The notes: a model not told the origin generated them from the sequence alone. A DNA stretch of 64,000 nt from Ciona intestinalis (GCF_000224145.3 NC_020174.2:3225976-3289975); one strand, 5' to 3'; shown: positions 14,101 through 28,600, numbered from the stretch's first letter. Numbers and translations are program-made.

Positions 14101-15079
14101 CAAGTATGTTACTTGTGGGTAATTGTTTTTTGGTAATTTTTTATTTTTTTATGTGTGGCTAATAATTTGGACAACCAATTAGAGACCACTGGTTTGGAGC
14201 GATTGTTGGTAAGGGTAATCCTTTAGCTGGTGGCCACATGAAATTTTGGTTTCAAAATGTTCCTTAGGTCTCACTGATACCCACTGTATAATTTCTTTGA
14301 AAAAAAACTCGGGCGTTCGTGTCGAAAACTAACTTTGAAAGTGCGCAAAATCATGCTGCGACAGCGTACATTTTGAAACCAAAATTTCAGGTGGCCACCA
14401 GCTAAAGGATTACCGCCGCTAAGTGTCTTGACCAAGGACACATACGGTCACAATGGTAGCAGCGACGAGCCTTGAACCCATCACCACTGTGCTACGGCGC
14501 CATACATATACAAGTGAAATTGTAGACGATGCTGGTGAATAAACCCCCCAAGTTATATGCTAAATGTAACTTATAACCAACGTCCGGCACTGGTGGATTC
14601 TTTACTCTCAACGCTCACCAGCCTAATCTCCAATGTGGGCTACTGGAAAATTCGGTGCTAGTGAAGAATCTCCCCCCCCCACCTTATTTGCTAACCACAC
14701 CCATAGGTTAGGGGGTTAGGTGTTGATGGTTAGGGGGTTGGTATTTAGTGGTTATAGGGGTTAGTTAGTGGTTAGCAAATAAGGTGAGGGGAGAAACTTT
14801 ACTAGCACCAGAATCTTTACTGGTTTCTTATGTTTATATTATAGTATTATGAATTAATTTTACCATCAAACAATAATAAACGCAGAACACCAACATACCT
14901 CCATCAATTGTAAATGAGAACGTAACGCCAGATTCGTTGAGAATTAATGGGGCTGTGTTTTTAGCATGAGGGCTAACATCGTTTTCGTCCAATGGTATTG
15001 GAAAAGCTTTTAAAGTCCCGATTCGTATGGTACGAAAAGGTACCTCTACTTGCTGAGCTCTGCTGCCTTTACTAGCCAT
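8188..15079 (-). CDS. Unrecognised N-terminal module, possibly the 5' part of the EHMT gene
   Basis: Eleven exons fit in coding order: 14899-15079 (ATG at 15079), 13795-13980, 13238-13407, 12612-12689, 12136-12211, 10939-10993, 10377-10410, 9928-9962, 9059-9140 (or 9059-9157) and 8188-8358. Phases agree except at the acceptor of the exon at 9059. The first three exons give about 179 residues that I do not recognise: a strand-rich start (TIRIGTLKAFPIPL), a GCPVIWLTT helix-like segment, an FFYDP motif and a NIFKQLF helix. They align exon by exon with the gene at 48906-54383. Later exons are acidic, serine-rich and coiled-coil-like (SIESQLRARVEEQQQ), ending in a basic KGKTGQKIIIKK stretch. The last exon ends in phase 0, as exon 6692-6817 begins, so one gene with EHMT is feasible. 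A separate gene cannot be excluded. A PH-like fold or a relation to the non-catalytic part of SENP6/7 crossed my mind, but I cannot support either. Confidence 0.6.
11530..11937. mobile_element. hAT-type non-autonomous element, 408 bp, with 8-bp target duplication
   Basis: The ends are TAGGGATGCACATTACAGAA and its reverse complement. The flanks repeat GTTGTGCG directly (11522-11529 and 11938-11945). An 8-bp duplication and TAGGGATG ends are typical of hAT. It lies in an intron of the module gene. Confidence 0.93.
14214..14414. mobile_element. MITE with long inverted ends, nested in a SINE
   Basis: The ends GGTAATCCTTTAGCTGGTGG and its complement continue inward for about 40 bases to TTTGGTTTCAAAATGT. 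It splits a SINE copy (14060-14500). A decayed relative of one end is at about 61650-61705. Confidence 0.87.
14650..14815. repeat. Palindromic element with TTAGGGGG-rich loop
   Basis: Arms GGTGCTAGTGAAGAATCTCC and GAGAAACTTTACTAGCACC continue into GCAAATAAGGTG. The loop has repeated GGTTAGGGGG. Related stretches occur near 3725-3850 and 61865-61925. Confidence 0.75.
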
Positions 15080-16674
15080 TTCTATTTAACTTGAAACATG
15101 CACAGTTTTATTTAAGTACCGCTGCTTATGCAAATCTTTGCCGCCGATTAACAACACGACCTGCAAAGCATGCTATATAGTGGTTGTAACTTAAACAAGA
15201 GAGACAGTGGCTTAATGAAAGGCCACGTAAAACCAAAGACGTAGGAAATTTAAGTAAACACACAAGTATATTTGGCCAACAAAGGCCTACACGTGCGCAG
15301 GTGTATATTAGTAAGATAACAAGTGTAGCCGCCTACTTTTTTGATTAATTTTAGGTATTAGGTATTTAAACGTCAGATTACAACCATCGCTTTCAAGCCG
15401 TTTTCTATATAAATGAAAAACGCTTCAACCCAGTGGCCACTAATGGGTTGTCCAAATTATCAGCCATATAGGCCTACATAAAAAAAATGAAAAATTTCCC
15501 CCCAAAAAAATAATCACCAAAGTAACATACATGGTAACTCGTAAGCTGGCACGAGGTGTATAAACACCCGTGTTTTTACGACTGTCGTTTTCCGGCCACG
15601 CGAGGATAAAGTAAGATATATTCATACATATATTCATTCATTCAATGACACAAAAACGCAACGCTTTGAACGTTAAACTTGGCATCGTAAGATTTAGCAT
15701 ATTATGGCCTATCCAAAGAAATCAAAACATGGTTTTAATCTCTTTCGCCTTTCTGTACACCAATTATAATACTTTACTCAGTTCTCCTTTAACAGTGTTA
15801 AGAGTGGTTGTAGAAAACAATTTCCAATTAATAATAATACAACACCATGAAATTTGAGATGGAGCAAGAACACACTTATTTTTATTGAAGTAATCCACTG
15901 CAAACCTAATGCATAACGTGAAACTTTTAGTCGATGTAATCCAATTAAATATTAGCTACAGGAAAACAAACAAATAGTTGAGGAAAATAACAAGAACTGA
16001 AAAGTTGCAAGATATTCGACGTTTGAATTGTTGCTGTGTTAAAAATTGGAACAAAAACAAATTAAAAAAGCCTACCTTACAAGCAGGTTAAGAGTAGTTA
16101 ACACAGTAAGAGTTACATGAAAATGGGCAAATATTCCAAAAAACGAAATATTAAAATCATTTTTTATAGTAAAAAGCTCCCCATTTTATTGCTAGCTTCC
16201 AAAATCATTCAGAAATAAAATTGTGCTTTCAAAATAATACAGTTTTCATTTTTGCTACTACAGTAATAAATTAGGATGAATGTCTACCCACTAGTTGTGG
16301 CATTAGGATTAAACTAAAAACAATAACAAATATTTGGCCCATTTACGATATATGCGTCAACAATAAATTATGTTAAATAAGCAATAATCACAGGAATAAA
16401 TTAGAATTCAGCCATGCATTTTTTTGACGAATGTCATTTTTTGTCACTTAAACAAACTGACAAAACTCTATGAGTAACAACAGTACACATGTGTTTACTA
16501 AATGCGTTTTACTTTTCATTTGGAAAGGAATTTTAACCTAACTCAAATGAAAAGGGGCTGGTTTAGCATGTACTATGTAGTAACATAACCAGTGTATATT
16601 TATCAGTTTAAAAAGCGATAGATAAACATGAAGAACCAAGTTTAGACTAGCATTACCACGTGCATATCATTATA

Positions 16675-19600
16675 TTAATGTTCACAAGAGTGCTGATCTG
16701 TATGACCAGCATGGCAAACTTCCTTATTTAAATCACTATGCGACATTTGTGTTTGGTTAGACTTGTTGAAATGCGAATTTTTGTGATAATGTTCCGATAA
16801 AACCTTTCCTCCTCTATTTTGCTTGCATCTTTTTTTGTAAGATTTTCTTTTAAACTCTTCATGGTGGTTTGACCGGTTTTTAGAATTTCTATCCGTTTGT
16901 GTTTGTTCTCCTTTTTTTTCGACAGGTTTATCAAGCTTGTTTCGATGCATGTTTTCGTCTGCACAAGATTTTTCGCTTTTCGGTGCTGATTTCGATTTTA
17001 AAACTTCTAATTGCTTGTCGCAAATAACATTTTCTTTGTGTTCTATTTTCCTAAGCATGTCAGCATACGTTGGTTTTTGTTCATCATCTGTTGTTTAAAT
17101 TAGAAGTTATAACTATTCTAGATTATATAAACTAGTTTTATTGCACATAGTATAGTTAAAGACTATAGTAGAATAGGGGAAAATGGGACACCCTTCGTTC
17201 TATTTTCCAAACCCATTTTGTAGTAAACAAAGAACATTCAAAGAATTATAAAACCATATCCTCACGACTCCCATAAACCGTTGCTAATTGTTTAAAACAT
17301 GATCAGAAAATTTGGATATTACGTGCTCAAGGTGTCCCATTTTCCCCTACCCTACTATATATATATAAAACATAGTATATGTTTTGTGGGGTAAAAAACA
17401 ATATAGTTTTGTGGGGTAAAAATAAAAACTGAAACAGATAATCGTAGAATTAGTGAATATTGATTTTAATTTACCACAGTGAGACTGTTTCGTTGCACCT
17501 CCTGTATTAGATGATGGTTCAACTGCATTTGTTTCTTCATCACAGTTTTTACTTGTATTTGTCTAAATAAAAGTCATTTATATATATATCAGGTAAACTT
17601 TCAGTACCATTGTGGGCGTATGTGTCCTTTGGCAAGACACTGAATTGCTTCAATTTAGTGTCACTAAAAATGGGTTGTCCAAATTATCAGCCGTACATAA
17701 AAAAACAAAAAAAATAATCACCTCCAAAGTTACATACTTGGTAACTCGTAAGCTGGCACGAGGTGTATGAACACCCGTGTTATAACAACTGTCGTTTTCC
17801 GACACGCAAGGATAAAGAAGTTACATTAATTCAGTCACTTCTACAATGCGGTGATCACTAATGAGTTTGCTATTCCTTACGGTCACTGTACACAGAATGC
17901 GTATTGAGTAATGTGCGTAAATCTCATCTAAAAAAGGACCGACAGATTACGTTCGCAAACGGAACGATTTCGGATGGCATTGTGTTAACAGACGTTTCGC
18001 AAATTTCGGACGTTACGCATTCTGTGTAAAGACACCTACGGACCGAATTTTTACGCTCGTATACGCATACGGACAGAAATGGACCAAAACGGATTCTGTA
18101 CAGCCACGTAGTCAACCCTTTAGTCGCCTGATTTGCACTACGGCGTAGTCAGTGTGATTCATTATTAGTTGTGTAGCTATGTAGTAATTTGTGTTGCAAT
18201 TAAGTGCCCTATCTATACCTGTAGCTCAACTTAGTTGTCATTCCCTATTACGTGTTTTAATAATACAAACCCAAGAACACAACACGTACATACCTTCGAA
18301 ACACAATTAGTTTCATGAGAAGCATCTACTTTGGATGGAGCAGACACAGTTGGTCCAGATACATCAGTAGTAGGTACAATCTTCTGCTTATTTTGTTTTA
18401 ACTTAGCAGCGCATGGCTTCATATCAGTATCACCGCTTCCATTTTGTTCTACAGAACAAAAAATGTTTATTTGCAATTTTGCAATAAAATATTGAGTATA
18501 CAGGAAAAACACAATGTCCGCGTACCGGCGTACGATATACACAGAATTTTTTTTAATTAAAATAATATTTTTTATTACATCAATGTTTCATCTTATTCTT
18601 AGCAACGTATCGCATTTTCCTCTAAATAGTGAGTGAGTCAGCTCCCAAACATTGATAACGAAACACTCACATTTTCTCTCTAAATAGTATATCACGTCCT
18701 TTCAGGAAGCATTATTTTAACTTTAAATGACATTTACGTGTGGTTATTAAAAAAATCCTGTGTATGTCTGGTTATATATCTAATAATTTATCAATAGTAA
18801 TTAGTAATTACATATTTTTTTCAAATAATTTTATATAAAAATGTTATTTTGCAATGAAAATAGTGTTATATTATCTTTTTCCCACAAAAATATTTTTATA
18901 TAAAAATGCTAATTTGCAATGAATAAATTTTAGGTACCTGCTTGTACACGTGCTTTGTGTGACACTTTTTCTGTCACATTTTTATTATTTCCCTCACAAT
19001 GTTCAACACGAATGTTTGTTTTTGTTTCCACACTTTGATTCTGAGGATTCGAAACTTCAGAATATTTTTTGACTTGTTTTGTGGTTGGTTTATGTTCCTG
19101 AAAAAAAAACTTGAGTAAATTTTTTTTATCATTTTTAAGATTTCATCAGTTTTAATCTAAAGTTTATAAAGAAGGATACATGAGGATAAGCTACAAATAA
19201 AAGCTTAAACCAGGGGTGTCCAACCCGTCGACCGCGGTCTACCGGTAGTCCGCAGACTCGTCGTCTCAGGTCGACCGCGAGGGTTGTAAGAAAAAATAAA
19301 GATGCTCAAAGCTGTGGCCTTTAATTAATCGTCGAATCGCCAAATCATTAAATTAATCAGCAACACTTTTTACAAAAAATGAGCTGCAATTCGCCATGTG
19401 ATGTGTTTAATTTCGGCATATGTGTGGTCTTACGTTGTTGACACTGGCTGGTAGAACGCGTTAGGATGGTTAGTTAAAGAGAGTAGGCCTTGGGTCAAAA
19501 AAGGTTGGGCACACCTGGCTTAAACAAACTGATCTATTCCAGGAAAACTTTTGTGCAATATTTTTCAAAGTTTTTTTTGTCGCCTTTTTTAGTTTTAAAG

Positions 19601-22600
19601 CCAGTAGTGTGCAACCTGCGGGCCAAACACGGCCCAAAAAGAAAAGTTGTGCGGCCTGCGATGCCAGTTGAATATTTTTTACTGAGTTTATTTGGTAACA
19701 ATAAATTTATATAGAATTTTCCCAAATTAATGCTGCCGGACAATATATATTTTTTTTAAGGAGATACCGCCATTTTAATTTCATACAACTAAAAACAAAA
19801 GAAATTGGTATTAGTCCATGCAAGCCTATTTTAAACAAAGTACTGCTCGCGGTTCACCCAGTATTTTATACCTGGTCCCCATGTATTGCACGCGCCTGGT
19901 TTAAGCCGAAATCTCAACCACAAAATACAAAATAAATTTGATTTAAAACAACATTACCAGAGAGACAGAAAGTACAAGCTTAAATATCACAACCTACCGT
20001 AACATTACACCCTGGTAATGGTGGAAATCCTATTTCTTCGAGTTTCAAATCAAATGATTTGTTTATTTGATTCGCGTTCGATTCCTAAAAAGAAAATATA
20101 AAACTTGAATTTGATATTATTTACCACAGAAATTTACTCAATTATTTTATCTTATAATTAAATTGAAAATATGTTTTTAGCTGTAAGCGTGTTTTAACAA
20201 CTGTTGTTTTGTCGCTCTATTCTGCTTTTTTTAATTAAAATATTTCTAAATCTACGACTGTACATCTTAAGATTTGCATTTTTTATTTTTTTAATCATTG
20301 AGCTTGTAGTAACCATATACTCACATTTGTAACTTTTTTGAAGTCCCGGTTACTTCCGTGTCTTGAATTTTGAGTTGGCTCTTCATTTGTATGTTGGCTT
20401 TATTCAAAAAATTGCAAAAATAAAGTTATTTAAATAAAAAAGAAATAATTATTTATATTTAGTACTTAGGTAACAGCCCTTGCTTTGATATAAGTCATCA
20501 AAAAAATATAAAAGAATAAACCTTTTAAATAAAAACATAATAAAAAATAAGAATCATTTATATTTAGTACATAGGTAGCAGCTCAAAGGGCCCCTGTTAC
20601 GATATAAGTTAACATCAAAAATTTAACGCAGAAATGTTTTCCATGAATACAGTAAAAGTAAAATCGTGGTATTTTGGATTTTAAGCGTTTTTTTCTGGTA
20701 ATATATCAGTTTGGCGTACAGAGCTTTAAAAATGAGCCCCAAACAAAATGGTTTTCTCATTCAATTTTGTGCTCTGTTCCTATTGTAAAGATTAAACACG
20801 AATATCTCCAAAATTACACAACCGATTTTAAAAAACTTGGCGTTATTAAAAAAATTCAGAAATAAATACACTTTTAATAAAGACTTTCAATAAAATGACG
20901 CGGGAACTTTAAGAGAAAAGTAAATATCATATCTATGGCAAACTTTAAATAATTATTGCAGTAAAACCAACCTATTGTCTTGCTTGGCTGAATAGGAATG
21001 GCTGGAGCTTGGCTTGGTTCTGATACTAGTGTTAGCAGCATTCACAGTAGATACTAGTATTTTATATGTAAGTAAAAATGTATATGTATATTTTAGACTT
21101 TGTGATAAAAAACTCTAAACTGTATGTAATTAAAAAAACTTTTGTGATGAATAGTAGGGTAGGGGAAGATGGGACACCTTTTCGTTCTATTTTCTTGTTC
21201 CATTTGGAGTAAACAAAGAATATCAAAGAATTATAAAACTATATCCTTACGACTTCCATAAACCGTAGTTAATTGTTTAAAACACAATCAGGATATTTGG
21301 ATATTGTGCGCTAAAGGTGTCCCGTCTTACCCCGAAGCACTATAACTAAAAACCTATGATATAATTGAAACCTAAAAAAATAGTGATGTAATTAAAAAGA
21401 TTGAAATGCAAGAATGGACATTAAGTATAAAAACTACACTGTGTATTTATAGAAAGAAGCTACAACATAAGAAACATAATTACCTGAACTTTGGTAAGTT
21501 TCTGAAGAATTTGTTGCATCACCATTATATACGGGTTTAAAACATTTTTTCTGAAATTAAAAAACTAATTTCAATTTAAGTAACAAAATAAATATTACAA
21601 TTAAAAAAAAGTAACAAAACAATAAAAGTAACAAAATAGTTTTAATTTTAAGTAACAAAATAATATATTAATTTAAAAATAACAAAATAATTTCAATTTT
21701 AATTAACAAAATAATATAATAATTCAAAACAGTAACAAAATAATATAATAATTTAAAAATAAAAAAATTACACATATGTTTATCTAATTATCAACGTAAG
21801 GTTAAAATTTAGCATTTAAAAAAAAAACAGCTAAATGAACACAATAACAATGGTTTTTTGGGATTGTGAATTTTGATGTCTGGTTTTTTAAGTTAACTGT
21901 CAAAAAAATGAAGAAATATTTACATATTGCTCAGGATCTTGTAGATTTGTTGATCTATTGTTAAACTTTGAATTTGACATACTTGTGTTTGGTGTCCATG
22001 TTTCGCTGGCCTGAAAAGGTAAAAAACACAATTTTAGAATTCCCATTCAACAAAAATTCAAAAAAAATAGTGACATCTAGGTTGGAGCAATGCTGGATAA
22101 CTTTCGACTCAAAAAACAGAAACACAGCAATTTCAGAATCGATTCAAACATATTTTGCAGTTTTTTTTTGTAAAATAATTATTAAATTTGTTTCAATTAT
22201 GTATCATTATAATGGGTATATTGCTGAGTGGGGGCCAGCAAAAAAAATTTAAGGTTAAAAAAAATCAGTCAAGTTATCGTGTATTGGTTTAAAATAGAAA
22301 AAATACTGGTAATTCTAGTAACTGTAAACTACACTGACAGTTATTGTAGCATCGTTGGGCAGTATACCATGTGGCATTGAATAGTAATAGTAAAGCTTCA
22401 ATGCTAATCCCAAAAAAAACACACAAAAAATGTGAAATACATATAAAAAAAATATAAAAAAAAAACAAAAAAAAAATTAAATACTATTTGTAATAAAATA
22501 GAGCTATGTAGAATATTTATCCAAAGACTACCTTTTTGCAAAAATCTGGGACTTATTTCTTGTTGATTGACAAGGTAAGCACCATTTCTATTGGGCACGT

Positions 22601-25600
22601 ATCTTCCAGGCTGAATGTAATAAAGTATATGAGTAATAAATCTTGTAAAAATCCCAAAACATTACAATACCTTTAAAAGAAATATTTAAAAAATTCTAGC
22701 TTTTAGGTTGAAGTTTTTAGTAAAAAAGTCCATATTTAGGCCTGTTTCAAATAGATTTAGTAACATTTTTTGCCTGCAAAATTATGTTTAACGTGAATAA
22801 ATTTTGAGCGGCTTGTCTGGTATATAAAACGTAAAATACTTTTGTAAGTAGGGCCAAATGTCCTATATATATATATATATACCACTTTCATACCAGATGA
22901 GCTAAAAAAGTCAAAAAAGTTTCTTTTAGCGGCTCTGTTATAAAAAAACATAGAAAACTTCTTCAAGTCTTGCCAGATTTTGTAAATAAACTCTGACTTT
23001 TATACTAGATAAGCCACTAAAAAGCACAAAAAAAGTTTTTTTAGGGGTTATCTGTTATAAAAAAGGTAAAAGGCTTCTTTAAGCTTTGCCAGATGTCATA
23101 TATATATACACTACGACTTTTATACCAGATAAGCTGCTAAAAAGATTGTTCACATCATGCCTGATAGCAGAAGTAACAGAATATTACTTATTACCATATT
23201 CAGATATTTCTTTATTTTAAAATGGCATGCCAGAAACAATTTCACGGATAAATAAGTCTAAACCATATCCACAATCAGTGGCGCAGCCAAGGGGGTCACG
23301 ACCCAACCCCCTTTTAAACCAAAAAATGAAAAAATAGGAAAAAAATAAAAATAAAATAAAAATTTTTTGGAATAACCCCCCCCCCCCTTATTTTTTTTCT
23401 GGCTGCTCTACTGTCCACAATACCTGTGATATATTTTGATGGTGATGATGCACGCCATTATAACCCCGCTGGTGTCTTGGTGGGACAGTGTTATGTTGCT
23501 TGTACTGATGGGAATGAAACACTTGTGGCGAGACCAGTATTAGAGACTCATTTGCATTTGGAGTCACAAATGGTGCTGTGTTAACGGCAGGCAAATATTC
23601 TGCTTGGCATGGACCTAAAATAAATTAGAAACTTTAAATAGGAATTGAGTAATACCAACTGATGCTGTAATTTGTGATATATATAGTGGGGTGGGGAAGA
23701 TGGGACACCTTTAGCACATAATATCCAAATGTCCTGATCGTGTTTTAAACAATTAACAACGTTCTATGGGAGTCGTGAGGATACGGTTTTATAATTCTTA
23801 TAATGTTTTTTGTTTACTACCAAATGTTAAATATATATAAATTTTTATGCAACACGAAGAAAGGTTTTACTTCTGACCCGGTAAAGAAAAAAAATCTTAA
23901 TTAAATTATATATATAATATTTTTTTTGAAAAACGAAAAAAATTGTTTCGCATCTGACCCCTAATTTTTTATTAAATTTTAATTTGTATGCAACAAGAAA
24001 AAAAAAAGTTCCACATCTGACCTGGTATCATGGGTTGAAATTTACTCGAATGATTTGCAGAGTGCCGGTTGTTTGTTACAATAAGGTTTGAATTAAAATT
24101 CATCATGGAACTGTTTTGTCCTTTATAATGTAAAACAGGCTCTTGGTTTCCGAACATGTTTCTGTAATATGAACTTAATTAAAATCAAGATGAAAGCAAA
24201 ATAACATGTGGATGATACCCACAAAACTGTGCATGTTTTTTAACTTAAAAGGAAGGGAATTTATATTTAAGTTTTAAAGCATATTGTTTGTCTTAAATCA
24301 AGGAATAAAATTTTTTACGCACACTTTTTTTTCTATTAGAAGTTTACTTCTGTAAACATAGTAATTTATTTGTCCGCTAGGTGTAGCGACCATGCTTATT
24401 TTCTTCCAATTAAATGTAAATATGTTTTTAACTGTTTTAACATGTTTTAACAACAGTTGTTTCGTTTTTATATCCTGTCTTTTTGTTTAAAATATTTCTA
24501 AATCTTCGCTACCGTAATCGAAGAACCAAATAAAGTTTTTATTATAATTATAATTACCTTGTATTATCAACAGGGTATTTATTCCCACCATGAACTTGAT
24601 GTCTTTGTAAATGAGGATGATAGCTTTGACGTGGGAACGGAATACACTATAATATACCAAGATAAATTTTTAAAATATCTATATCAAATTTTTTAAATAT
24701 CTATATCATATTTTAAAAATATGAGCATATTTTCCAACTTACACAATGTTTGTTCTAATTTAAGCAAAACGAGTAACTTACGCACTGTCATATAATTATA
24801 TCGTATTTTTAAACATAAAATTCGACCACATTTTCCAAATTATTGGTTCTAATTTAAGCAATGCGAAGGCTCGTCGCTGCTAACATTGTGGGCTTATGTG
24901 TCCTTAGGCAAGACACTTAACAACAATTGATTCAACCTAGTGGTTACTAATAGGTAGCCCAATTTATTAGCCACACATAAAAAAAGATAAAATCCCTTAA
25001 AAAAAATCAACCACAAAATAATATACTTGGTAACTCGCAAGCTGGCCGAGGTGTATGAAACAGAACACCTGTGTTATAGCGGCCATCGTTTTCTGGCCAT
25101 GCGAGGATAAAGTAAGTTATAGTAGTAACTTTAGTTCTAATGTCATATATCATACACCAATAACAATATTTTGTCATATTTACCACATTATCGCCACCGG
25201 GAGCAGCATATATACTTTGTGTTGCCCACTGTACAGTTGGTAACAAAAAATTCCCAGTGTATGTTGTGGTTACAGTTGCAGACTCAGTGGAAGTTTTGGT
25301 GGTTTGTTTCATAACTTCGCATGCTGATGACTTTGGTGAAACAGGCGGAGGTGAAGTTGGTGCAAAAACATGACCATTACACTTGGAATTATTGCTCTCT
25401 TCTGCATTCATCTATAGCAAATATACAGGTAATTTTTGCTGTTTAAGCGAATACAATATATATAAATACTATTATTTTTTTTTATTATTCTTTATGGGTG
25501 AGGTCCTTGTCAAGGACCTGGGATTTAGGCAGATTTGGCCCATTACCCCAGCACCCGGAAAGCCCATTTAAGTCCTTCTTGCGGCCAGTGCCGCGACACC

Positions 25601-28600
25601 GCATCGTCAGACGCATAATATTGGCACCATTTTTTTATATTTTTGTGTGCTCACGAGTTACCATACTTTTCAACTTTGTGTATGATAAAACTATTATACT
25701 AATGTACTACTTCTGGCAATTAGTTTGTTACAGATATCTTATTGATTTTTTCAGTTCAAACGTCATTCTCATTATCAGAATAAAACATCCATGTTTTACA
25801 TAAGTATATAAATATATAGTAAAGGTGTATCTAAACAACTATAATATATAATACGGCGCTGTTGCAAAGTGTTTAGCGCGCCTGCCTATAACCCAGAGGT
25901 ATTGAGTTCAAGACTCGAGGCTGCTATCATTGTGGGCATATATGTGTCCTTGAGCAAAACACATAGCGGCAATTGCTCCAACCCAGTGGTCACTATTGGG
26001 TTGTCTAAATTATCAGCCACACATAAGAAATAAAAAAGGGAATTGCCAACAAAGTAACATACTTGGCAATTTGAAAGCAGGCACAAGGTGTATGAAACAG
26101 AACACTCGTGCGTCGTACTATAACGGCTATCCTTTTCCAACCACACGAGAATAAAGTTAGTTACATTCATTTATCCATTCAACAAACGGTAAAAAAAGTA
26201 CAATAATAAGCACCTGTTCAAATTTTTGCACATGTGGACGCGGTTGTACAGAAATTTGTTCTGGGTCAAATGCAGTTGAAGGATTGAGGTGGTGGCTTTT
26301 GGATTTGATTCTAGCCTACAAAACACAAATTTAGATGGTGCAGAACCAGTTATTAAACTTCTAAAAGAGGATTAACAAGTCCAAGACATCCACACTACAC
26401 AGTAGAATACTGACAGTCCCTTTATTTATTGCATGTTCGTTATGTCCCCTATGTCCACCATGTAGTGAATATTGTGGACATAGTGGACATAGCGGACATA
26501 GTGAATTTTGTGGACATAGCGGACATAGTGAATTTTGTGGACATAGCGGACATAGTGAATATTGTGGACATAGCGGACATAGTGGACATAGCGGACATAG
26601 TGAATTTTGTGGACATAGCGTACATAGTAGACATAGTGAATATTGTGGACATAGTGGACATAGCGGACATAGCGGACATAGTGGACATGCACTAATTAAA
26701 GGGACCCGAATACTGACATGTAGAAGTATTCTTGAATGAAAAATTATTACAGTTTATATAGAAAAATTTAATTGATCACATTTTATTATTTAGTAAAAAC
26801 GCTATGTACATTTTGAGATTCAATCATGTTTGCAGTTTTTTTTGTAAAAAATGACAAATACAAATAAACAACGTTTTATAGTAGTCATAAGAGTCATAAT
26901 AGAAATTAGTAACTACTGATTTTTAATAAAAGAGACTCCTAGATATTAAACCAACAAGTGCTACACATATTTTTATTAAGAAGTTACAAATTCAGCGGTC
27001 AGGCTTATAGGAAAAATTAGGTAACAAATCAAATGCTTATAGATTTCCTAAAAGGTGCAACATTTCTCTTTCTTATTTCGCCTCACATTTTTGACTGTTT
27101 TTCTCTCTCTTACGTTCTCTTTCTCGTGCAGACATAGAGAGAAAGAGAGAGAAAAGAAATCGTGTAAGTGAGATAGACAGTGATTGTGTCATCACTGTAC
27201 AGAGTACAGTATAGAAGCAATCGGTTTTTGAGGTGCCACAGTCTATCCAATAAATAGTATATGTTGTTTTGTTTAAAAAAAATAAAATAAAATTAAAAAC
27301 GGTTGCCGGAGAACTTTTTAGTAAGTTTCTTTACCAGGCCTGCACCTCATAAATACCTCATGGTTAAAAACTAGATAGTAAAAAAACACTTATATATAAT
27401 CTTTAACATTATTAAACCGGACTTCTGCTTTAAAAAAAAACTAATGGCATCAGCTTTAAGATTGTGAATTTGAATTATAAAGCAGTAATAGGATCTAATG
27501 CATAATATGCTAGAATAATGCGCACTAACCATTATTGGTTTTCCACAAAACTGAACAACATTTTCTCTCAAATGGCGGTAGGCTTTCTGAGCTTTTACCT
27601 CAGTTTCAAACGTGACATACCAACTCGTGCCACCAGCAAATTCACAACTCAGAAAATCGGGGCAATCTGAACTTGCAAATAGTGATTCAACACTCTGTTG
27701 AGTAAAACAGTCTAATGAATAAATGTTTTGTCCTCGCGTGGCCGAAACGACAGTCGTTATAACACAGGTGTTTTATTTCATACACCTTGTGCCAGCTTAG
27801 GAGTTACCATGTATGTAACTTTGTTGGTATTTATTTTGTTTTTTAATATTTTCTTTTTTTATGTATGGCTGATAATTTGGACAACCCTTTAGTGACCACT
27901 GGGTTGGAACAACTGCCCTTAAGTGTCTTGCCCAAGGACACTTACGCCCACAATGGTAGCAGCGTCGAGCCGTGAACACATTACCTCTGGGTTAGAGGCA
28001 GGCTAACCACTTTGCCACTGCATAATCAATGACTAATACTGTGAAATGCTTTTACTAGTGGCACACTTAGACTAAAATAAAGTGAGGGGAACAGATTAAT
28101 GCCAGTTTAACATGATTTTACTGATGTGTCATGTTTTATTGTGTAAGGGAAATAAGTTTACACCAATATTAAATGAGTTGTTTGAGGTGAGAGATGGGCT
28201 TTGGAAAATGGGTCACTAAAGCTTTGGACTAATTTATGTTTAATGGTTGGGATGTGCCAGAAAAAGGCTGAGCAGCTTGCGATGTAATGTAATATATAGC
28301 AAAACACAAGCAAAATTGTTATTTATTTTTAATTTAACCTCTTGTGGGGTATTCTGTGCAATTTCTCTCAAAATAACCATACAGCGTCTTTGGTTGGGTC
28401 GAACTTTTTCACACTTCTCATCCACTTGTACATATTCCGAAGCTGTAGAATACATTAACCATTATCGGCTGACTTACTTGCATCTTATTCTCCACAAAAG
28501 CATACAATACATTTATCATAACTATTACGATCAAAAATAAAGCCAATTTCTCACAATTTTTTGATCTATTATACTTTAGCTGCAAAATGACTTAAAACAG

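Noticed and set aside
14690-14790. Interstitial telomere repeat
   Set aside because: GGTTAGGGGG recurs a few times but without a regular six-base period, and it sits in the loop of a palindromic element.
8188-15079. Calling the module a SENP6/7-type SUMO protease
   Set aside because: No protease catalytic motif is visible in either paralogue. The resemblance of the CPVIW and FDP motifs is from memory and too weak.
26426-26695. Open frames of 79-88 codons on both strands
   Set aside because: They are products of the nine-base minisatellite, whose unit length keeps several frames free of stops.
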